Shown: positions 7,701 through 13,148 of the stretch, in pieces
Position numbering within the stretch: the stretch's first letter is position 1
Layout: every line of letters begins with the position of its first letter
NCBI GenBank assembly: GCA_900557285.1
Contig: USSJ01000007.1
Coordinates: 1-13,148 of the forward strand
Direction: 5' to 3'
Length of the DNA stretch: 13,148 bases
From: an uncultured Clostridia bacterium
GTDB lineage: Bacteria > Bacillota > Clostridia > Christensenellales > Borkfalkiaceae
Notes under the pieces: generated by a model
The model's database searches: none
What the model saw: only the letters and a program-made list of their open reading frames with translations
What the model was told of the DNA's origin: nothing
Made by a program: the position numbers and the translations under genes

Positions 7701-10046
7701 ATGAAGAAGATAATTTTGATAGCTTTGGCGGCATTTCTTGCACTCGGCTGTTTTTTGGGGGCTGGAAAGGTCTATGCAGGGACCATAAAGAAAACGTTGC
7801 TGGATGATTCTTTTTCCGGCACGGAACTGGACAGCGCGTCGTGGTATTCTTCTTCCGGGACGGGCATTCGTTTGGGAGAAGGGTATTTGGCATACACGGT
7901 AAAGTCGCCTTGGACGGGCACGGGGCTGGCCTCAAAAGCGGTTTTGAGCGGCGGCGGTGCGATCGAGCTCGACGTAACGAATATAAATTGGGGCGGAAAC
8001 GGCGGCAGTATGTGGATCGTTTTCGGGGATTATCCGGATAATTTTACGGATGAGATCTGGACTTCGCAAAAAGCAGACGGCATCAAGATCTGTTACAACA
8101 AAGACGCCTCACCGTATGCGTTGCGGCTGTCCAGCCAATATACCAGTCTGACAGGATTGGTCGACGGGGAAGGCAGTGCTTTAAATACCCCTACGCCTTA
8201 TGCCTTTACGGACGTGACCGCACTGTCCGAAGGGGCGGCGGCAGACTGCATTTCCGAAAAAACGATACGGTTCGAATACAATGAAGACGGCAGTTTTCAG
8301 TTAAAAGCAAAGGAGCTTTCTTCGGACGGTGCGTTCAAGGTGGTTGCAAAAAGTACGGATACAAAACTGCGTCCTTTTACAGACAACAGCCGGGCACGGT
8401 TCTTTTTCGATGAGGGCAACGGAGCGATCGAGGACGGAGAGATACGGGATATGCGCGTCTATGATAAAGACGGACAGTTGCTTTCATCTTTCGGGTCAGA
8501 TCCTTCCGCAGCGTATTCCGTTTATAAAAATTCCAGCACGGAATTTGCGTCGCTGGGAATGAATCAGTATTTGGTATTCGACGAAAATTACCGCAACGGA
8601 AATCCGCTGTTCGCATCGAAAGATGTGTATGCGGAAACGGAAGAGGACATTGCGGAAAGCGTGGTCACCGTAGAGGCGCAGATTTCTTTTGAGGGCTGGA
8701 AAGGTCAAAAACGTTTCGGGATTTTGATGGGGGCGAAAAAACAGTCTTCCGGTAAAATAGGTGAAGCGGAAAGTTCTTTCCTGTACTTTACGATGCGCGG
8801 AGACAAGTACTATTACGGCATGGAAACATACGATGAACAGGAAGCGAAGACGACCGTCATAGAGGAGCGTGAGCTGCCTGCGAATGCGGAAAAATTTATG
8901 CTGAAACTGGAGGCCGGAAGCAGCGGGACTCTGCGGGTAAGCTTTGACGGCGACATCGATTTCGACGGGACGGAAGAGTTCGCTTATGCAGGATATTTCG
9001 GAATGGCGATGGACGGAGAACAGACGGACGAAAATAATTGCGTCAAGATTTTGGTGGACTCCTTTTTGCTGAAAAACGAATATTACGACAGGCCGGAAAA
9101 TGTCAATATCGTGACGGATTTTTCCGATGATGAATTTAACACGAATCTTTGGCAGCTCAGTTCAAAACCGTATATGTCGACGTATACGAACGGTGTGTAC
9201 GTAAAAGACGAAATGCTGTGGTTTGACAATGTGGCGATGAATAGTTATCTGGCAACGCAGTATCAGTATTCTGATTTTGAGTTGCAATACAGTGTGATCG
9301 ACGTGCGAAGAGAGGCAGTAAAAGACGAAACGACGGGAGAGCCTTTGTATCCTGTTTCGTCTTGGATAGGTACCGTGTTCGGTGCGAGTACGCCGAATGA
9401 CGATTTCGGAAAAATGGTCACGAGTCTTCCTCTTGTATATTTTGAAGTTCCTATCGATAAGGAAACGTGGGAAAGGGAAAAAGATTCGAACGGCGATCCG
9501 CTTCCCGCGCGTGTCGTTATTACGAACGTAGGAGGCAATCGTATGATCGATCTGCCTGAAAAATATGATTTTTGGGCAATCGAAAACGCGGGAAAAATTC
9601 TCAACGTAAGCATAACGATGCAGGATTTGAAACTGACGGTGGCGCTCAAATACAGTACCGAAGATGAATTTACGGTGGTCGCGGAACAGGCCATGGAGAG
9701 CGGCGTATCCGGGAACATCTATATCTGCGGCATGGGGGACAGTTATTTTCTGGAAGGCGTATCCGAAGGAGCAACTTGCGGCAACTTTGTTTTGGACGAC
9801 ATTTCTCTGAAAAATCTTGATAAGAAGGGTAATATACTGACGGATGTTCCGTTTGCATCGAATAAAAACGCAAATATTCCGGGCGACGCGGAAGTTGCGG
9901 ACGAAAGAAACGAAGCGGATTACAGACCGAAAACAACCGATAATGCCGGCGGCGGTTGTTCCGGCAGCATAGAAATAGTTGCGCTGCCCGCAGCCGTGCT
10001 GTGTTTTGCGGCGGCAATACTTGCGCTTAGGAGAAAACGTATATGA
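7701..10046 (+). CDS. Secreted multi-module beta-sandwich protein with Cys-containing C-terminal anchor
   Basis: 781 residues. A signal peptide ends at VYA (residues 24-26), a fitting signal peptidase I site. The mature part looks like three beta-sandwich modules, at about 30-260, 265-460 and 465-730. The first opens with DDSFSGTELDSASW (35-48) and the third with the related TDFSDDEFNTNLW (472-484), a pattern common at the start of concanavalin/LamG-like glycan-binding domains. A charged linker leads to GGGCSG (750-755, Cys753), a hydrophobic helix (about 757-776) and RRKRI. This is a tripartite sorting signal resembling the cysteine-containing CTERM classes, with no LPXTG. No catalytic motif is recognised. 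A GGGAG site lies at 7690-7694, 6 bases before the ATG. The likely role is a surface-anchored glycan-binding protein serving the adjacent transporter; this is inferred. Confidence 0.8.
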   Translation: MKKIILIALAAFLALGCFLGAGKVYAGTIKKTLLDDSFSGTELDSASWYSSSGTGIRLGEGYLAYTVKSPWTGTGLASKAVLSGGGAIELDVTNINWGGNGGSMWIVFGDYPDNFTDEIWTSQKADGIKICYNKDASPYALRLSSQYTSLTGLVDGEGSALNTPTPYAFTDVTALSEGAAADCISEKTIRFEYNEDGSFQLKAKELSSDGAFKVVAKSTDTKLRPFTDNSRARFFFDEGNGAIEDGEIRDMRVYDKDGQLLSSFGSDPSAAYSVYKNSSTEFASLGMNQYLVFDENYRNGNPLFASKDVYAETEEDIAESVVTVEAQISFEGWKGQKRFGILMGAKKQSSGKIGEAESSFLYFTMRGDKYYYGMETYDEQEAKTTVIEERELPANAEKFMLKLEAGSSGTLRVSFDGDIDFDGTEEFAYAGYFGMAMDGEQTDENNCVKILVDSFLLKNEYYDRPENVNIVTDFSDDEFNTNLWQLSSKPYMSTYTNGVYVKDEMLWFDNVAMNSYLATQYQYSDFELQYSVIDVRREAVKDETTGEPLYPVSSWIGTVFGASTPNDDFGKMVTSLPLVYFEVPIDKETWEREKDSNGDPLPARVVITNVGGNRMIDLPEKYDFWAIENAGKILNVSITMQDLKLTVALKYSTEDEFTVVAEQAMESGVSGNIYICGMGDSYFLEGVSEGATCGNFVLDDISLKNLDKKGNILTDVPFASNKNANIPGDAEVADERNEADYRPKTTDNAGGGCSGSIEIVALPAAVLCFAAAILALRRKRI
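10029..10033 (+). promoter_or_regulatory. Ribosome-binding site inside the upstream coding region
   Basis: AGGAG lies 9 bases before the ATG at 10043 and within the last codons of the preceding gene. The two genes share ATGA at 10043-10046. This arrangement supports translational coupling of the anchored surface protein and the lipoprotein. Confidence 0.7.
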
Positions 10047-11440
10047 AAAAAAAGATAAGTTTGATGTTAGGGCTGGCGATTTTGTTTATTTTTTCTGCGT
10101 GCCAATCAAATCCGGCAACGATTAAGGAAGCCCCCACTTATGAGGCAGAGCCTGTATATAAATATACGTTTGACGCGTTGGGAGAAGACGTAATGCCGAT
10201 CGGCGGGTATTATGCTCCGTTCAAGGGGTACGGTTTAAACGGAGAATACATCGACAGTACGATCACGGAAGAGGTGTATAAGGGGATCGAGGACAGCGGC
10301 GTAAACTTTATCATTGCTTCTACGATCGATTACAGCTTGGATCATGATAATGCCGTATTGTCTTACGAATTGGCGGAAAAGTATAACGTGATGCTTTTTA
10401 TGCGCGATTCTTATCTGTTCAGTCTGGATTCACCTTATAAAGAGGCGATCGATGCGGAAAAATTTGCGGCGCGTCTGGAAGAGCATAAAAAATACCGTTC
10501 CTTTGCGGGATTGTATGGAAGAGATGAGCCGTTCGGATTTGAATTTCCCTATCTGAAACAAGTTTCGGACAGATTTTATGAAACGGTGGGCCAGGACAAT
10601 TCGACGGCATTGTATTTCAATTCGTTGTCGTATCAGTGTTCAGACGGCATGCTGACCAACGGTTGGGGCGACGGAAACATGCAGGAAGAATGGAATCTTG
10701 ATATATATTTAACGGAGTATTTCAAGGCAACGGAAGGGGCAAAATTTTATACTTACGACCTGTATCCTTTTATCAACAACGGCAATTTCCGCAGCACTTA
10801 TTTTGAGAACCTTCAGCTTGTGCGGGATCGTACGATGGAAGAAGGGCTCCCGTTTTTCACTTTTGTGCAGGGCGGCGGAAAATTTGATAACCAGGAGGAA
10901 TACGATATACCTACGGAAGGCGGACTGTGGTGGTCGATATCCACGTCCTTGGCGTACGGCGCGAAAGGGTATCAATTTTTTACGTATGCGCACCCGGAAG
11001 TGTTTTTCAACGGGGAAAGCGGTACATGCGGACTGATCGGGCGTTACGGCGAAAAGACAGATCGCTGGTATTACGCGCAAAGGATCAACAAGCATACGGC
11101 AGCGATCGATCATGTGTTGTTGAACAGTGCGCATATGGGGATCATTGCAAACGGCAATTCGCCCTGTCCCATTCCGGAAAAAGGCAGATTGGACAGTTTC
11201 AGAGAGCTTACGTCTGTAACGGGAGCCGACTCAATCGTCGGATGTTTTGATTACCAAGGAAAGGCGGCGTATTATGTCGTGAATAATTCCACGGAGAACG
11301 ATCAAGCGAAAGTTGCGTTGCATTTCAATGACCGCTACGCCTTTGAAGTGATACAAAATTCGATCGAGTATAATTTATCCGGAAAAAATCTGGAGCTGAC
11401 GCTCGGCCCCGGCGAAGGTGTTCTCGTGGTATTGAAATAG
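10043..11440 (+). CDS. Lipoprotein with glycoside-hydrolase-like barrel features, family unassigned
   Basis: 465 residues. The signal peptide ends in FSAC with Cys20 as the probable lipid anchor, so the protein sits on the outer face of the membrane. From about residue 45 to 370 the alternating strand and helix pattern suggests a (beta/alpha)8 barrel: GVNFIIAS, YNVMLFMRD, FAGLYGRDEP, STALYFNS, AKFYTYDLYPF, PFFTFVQGGG and AKGYQFFTYAH. The strand-end acidic residues Asp161-Glu162 (in GRDEP) and Asp239 (in YDLYPF) are candidate catalytic residues, as in retaining barrel hydrolases. The last ~90 residues form a small beta domain (GCFDYQGKAAYYVVNNS) like those that close such barrels. I do not recognise a named GH family, and the substrate is unknown. 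An extracellular cut or trimming step before uptake is inferred from the location and neighbours. A strong terminator follows 7 bases after the stop. Confidence 0.72.
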   Translation: MKKKISLMLGLAILFIFSACQSNPATIKEAPTYEAEPVYKYTFDALGEDVMPIGGYYAPFKGYGLNGEYIDSTITEEVYKGIEDSGVNFIIASTIDYSLDHDNAVLSYELAEKYNVMLFMRDSYLFSLDSPYKEAIDAEKFAARLEEHKKYRSFAGLYGRDEPFGFEFPYLKQVSDRFYETVGQDNSTALYFNSLSYQCSDGMLTNGWGDGNMQEEWNLDIYLTEYFKATEGAKFYTYDLYPFINNGNFRSTYFENLQLVRDRTMEEGLPFFTFVQGGGKFDNQEEYDIPTEGGLWWSISTSLAYGAKGYQFFTYAHPEVFFNGESGTCGLIGRYGEKTDRWYYAQRINKHTAAIDHVLLNSAHMGIIANGNSPCPIPEKGRLDSFRELTSVTGADSIVGCFDYQGKAAYYVVNNSTENDQAKVALHFNDRYAFEVIQNSIEYNLSGKNLELTLGPGEGVLVVLK

Positions 11441-11447
11441 ATACGGT

Positions 11448-11480
11448 AAAGCCGGGACTATGTTCCCGGCTTTTATTTCT
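11448..11480 (+). terminator. Intrinsic terminator after the lipoprotein gene
   Basis: AAAGCCGGGA (11448-11457) pairs perfectly with TCCCGGCTTT (11464-11473) around a 6-base loop, followed by a T-rich run (TTTTATTT). It marks the end of the cluster's main transcript. The GH38 gene beyond it needs read-through or its own promoter. Confidence 0.92.
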
Positions 11481-11484
11481 TCGG

Positions 11485-11503
11485 AACAATAAAATTTATT
11501 TGT
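11485..11503 (+). promoter_or_regulatory. AT-rich palindrome, possible promoter -10 or operator before GH38 gene
   Basis: AATAAA (11488-11493) and TTTATT (11495-11500) form a perfect inverted repeat around one A, loosely extended by ACA and TGT outside. TAAAAT at 11490-11495 would serve as a -10 box, but no convincing -35 is visible, because that position falls within the terminator. This is weak evidence only. Confidence 0.25.
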
Positions 11504-11522
11504 GAAAACGGTGGTATTCCAT

Positions 11523-13148
11523 ATGAAAAAACTGCATTTGATTTGCAATGCGCATATTGATCCGGTCTGGCAGTGGACCTGGGACGAAGGGATATCCTCA
11601 GCGATCGCGACGTTTAAGAGCGCCGCCGATCTGGCGGACGAATTTGACTATATTTTTTGCCATAACGAGTCGTTTTTGTATGAGCAGATCGAAAAAAATG
11701 CGCCAGAGCTGTTTGCGCGCATTCAAAAGCTCGTTCGGCAGAAGAAATGGCATATAATGGGCGGATGGTACCTTCAGCCCGATTGTTTGATGACGAGCGG
11801 GGAAACGCTTGTGCGCAACATCGGCAGAGGCCGCCGGTATTTTATGGAAAAATTCGGCGTCAAGCCTGCCGTAGCGGCAAATTTCGATTCATTCGGCCAC
11901 AGTATCGGTCTGGTGCAGATCCTTGCCAAATCAGATTTTATCGGATATATGACCTGTCGCCCCAACGGAATTTTTCAATTCGATTATCCGTCGCGCTTTT
12001 TCCGCTGGGTCGGTCCGGACGGAAGCCAAGTGGTGGCGACGTACAGCGGTTCGTATAATTCGGCGTTGGGAAAAGCAAAAGATAAAATTTTGTGGGAAGC
12101 AGGCGGCGCAGGCGTAGGCATGCTTGGGGCGGGAAAAAGGTCGAACATGGCGGCCACGGAAGAAGTGGACTATGTGCTTTGGGGAGTAGGCAATCATGGT
12201 GGCGGACCGTCGCGCAAAGATCTGTCGGACATTGCAGAAATAAAATTGGATGGAGTGTCTTTGCGACACAGCACTCCGGAAAAACTTTTTGCCGACGGAG
12301 TACACGTCGGAGGCGAAGTAAAAAGTTCGCTTGTAACATGTATGCCGGGATGTTATTCGTCGATGGCGCGAATAAAACAGGGTTTTCGAAGGGCGGAAAA
12401 CCTGTTTTATGCCGCGGAAAAAATGCTTACAGCCGCGTGTTTGGCGGGATACGGAGGGGATTTTTCTTCAATGCGGCAGGCTGAAGAAATGTTGCTGATC
12501 TCTTCTTTTCATGACATTTTGCCGGGGACATGCGTGGAAGAAGGCGAGAGGGAAGCGCTCGGAATGCTTTCCTCCTGTGAAAAAATTGCGCGGGATTGCC
12601 GAACAAGTGCATTTTTGCATTTTACAATGGGGCAGCCGCCGGCGGGAGAAGGAGAATTTCCTATATTTGTTTTCAATTATATGCCGTACGAGGTGCGGAC
12701 AGTGATCGAAACGGAGTTTACGCTTGCCGATCAGAATTGGAGCAAAGATGTATATTTTGCTCCGCACGTTTACACGGCAGAGGGGGAAGAACTTTCCTGT
12801 CAGCAAATCAAAGAGGATTCTACGATCGCGCTCGATTGGCGTAAACGCATTGCGTTTACCGCAAAGTTGAACCCTCTCGGAATAACGCGGTTTACGGTGC
12901 GTGTCACGGAAGAAAAAAAGAAATTGCAGGATAGGAATAAGATTGCGTCGTTCAAGGAGATACGATCCGTTCAATCGCTGCTCGAGGATCCTGTTATACC
13001 GGAACTTTACGACGATACGTCCGATCCTTGGGGTATGAGTGAAGAAGAATTAAAATCGATGGGACACAATCCGATTGATTTCCATGAAATGAGTTGCGAG
13101 GAGAGTCGTTCGTTTTGTGCTGTCGGTCAGGACTTATATCCTTTCAGG
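11523..13148 (+). CDS. GH38 alpha-mannosidase, 3' end beyond the window
   Basis: The frame from ATG 11523 stays open to the window end, giving 542 residues of a family usually around 800-1000 residues long. There is no signal peptide, so it is probably cytoplasmic. GH38 hallmarks appear in order: AHIDPVWQWTW (zinc-binding His11 and Asp13), GGWYLQPDCLMTSGE (about 80-94), NFDSFGHS with catalytic nucleophile Asp122, VGNHGGGPS (about 223-231) and SFHDILPGT (His330-Asp331, further zinc and active-site residues). The part after about residue 375 begins the C-terminal beta domains, including DPWGM. The enzyme hydrolyses alpha-mannosides from non-reducing ends. The ribosome-binding site is weak (GGTGG at 11509-11513). 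It lies beyond a strong terminator, so it may be a separate transcription unit that still serves the same pathway. Confidence 0.93.
   Translation, partial: MKKLHLICNAHIDPVWQWTWDEGISSAIATFKSAADLADEFDYIFCHNESFLYEQIEKNAPELFARIQKLVRQKKWHIMGGWYLQPDCLMTSGETLVRNIGRGRRYFMEKFGVKPAVAANFDSFGHSIGLVQILAKSDFIGYMTCRPNGIFQFDYPSRFFRWVGPDGSQVVATYSGSYNSALGKAKDKILWEAGGAGVGMLGAGKRSNMAATEEVDYVLWGVGNHGGGPSRKDLSDIAEIKLDGVSLRHSTPEKLFADGVHVGGEVKSSLVTCMPGCYSSMARIKQGFRRAENLFYAAEKMLTAACLAGYGGDFSSMRQAEEMLLISSFHDILPGTCVEEGEREALGMLSSCEKIARDCRTSAFLHFTMGQPPAGEGEFPIFVFNYMPYEVRTVIETEFTLADQNWSKDVYFAPHVYTAEGEELSCQQIKEDSTIALDWRKRIAFTAKLNPLGITRFTVRVTEEKKKLQDRNKIASFKEIRSVQSLLEDPVIPELYDDTSDPWGMSEEELKSMGHNPIDFHEMSCEESRSFCAVGQDLYPFR

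Noticed and set aside
7741-7760. Lipobox reading (LALGC) in the signal peptide of the anchored surface protein
   Set aside because: The -3 residue does not fit the lipobox consensus, and a good signal peptidase I site (VYA) follows. The C-terminal anchor also makes N-terminal lipidation unnecessary.
11548-12058. Two overlapping + strand frames at 11548-11757 and 11747-12058
   Set aside because: They are out-of-frame shadows of the GH38 gene, whose true frame from 11523 runs off the window end and carries all the family motifs.

Overview
The window reads as part of a glycan-capture and breakdown locus from a Gram-positive anaerobe of the Clostridia type (Bacillota). This placement is inferred from two binding-protein-dependent sugar permeases with no ATPase gene beside them, lipoprotein and Lys-rich signal peptides, purine-rich Shine-Dalgarno sites, moderate GC, and a surface protein ending in a Gly-Gly-Cys, transmembrane and Arg/Lys tail. 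No species can be assigned. All supported genes lie on the + strand and are tightly packed. The largest non-coding stretch is the roughly 80 bases around 11441-11522. I saw no RNA gene, CRISPR array, insertion sequence or integrase.

Layout: (1) 3-2225 is the 3' part of a large, probably secreted protein with an Ig-like module and three jelly-roll modules. (2) 2254-4266 is a cytoplasmic GH78-type (alpha-L-rhamnosidase-like) enzyme. (3) 4250-5158 and 5171-6034 are two CUT1-family ABC sugar permeases, the first overlapping the GH78 gene by 17 bases. (4) 6072-7685 is the matching sugar-binding lipoprotein gene, split by an in-frame stop inside an apparent extra segment of about 57 bases. (5) 7701-10046 is a secreted multi-module beta-sandwich protein with a cysteine-containing C-terminal anchor signal. 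(6) 10043-11440 is a lipoprotein with glycoside-hydrolase-like barrel features, overlapping its neighbour by 4 bases. (7) 11448-11480 is a strong intrinsic terminator. (8) 11523 to the window end is the first 542 codons of a GH38 alpha-mannosidase.

Working model (inference): the surface proteins and the anchored hydrolase-like lipoprotein bind and partly cut a complex glycan. The binding lipoprotein and two permeases import oligosaccharides, powered by a shared MsmX-type ATPase encoded elsewhere. The cytoplasmic GH78 and GH38 enzymes then remove terminal rhamnose-like and mannose residues.

The feature most worth a second look is the segment at about 6354-6410 in the binding-protein gene. Removing it in frame restores a normal-looking protein, and it can fold into a stem enclosing a smaller hairpin that contains the stop codon. 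It may be a sequencing or assembly artefact, a small insertion that killed the gene, or, speculatively, a translationally bypassed segment.
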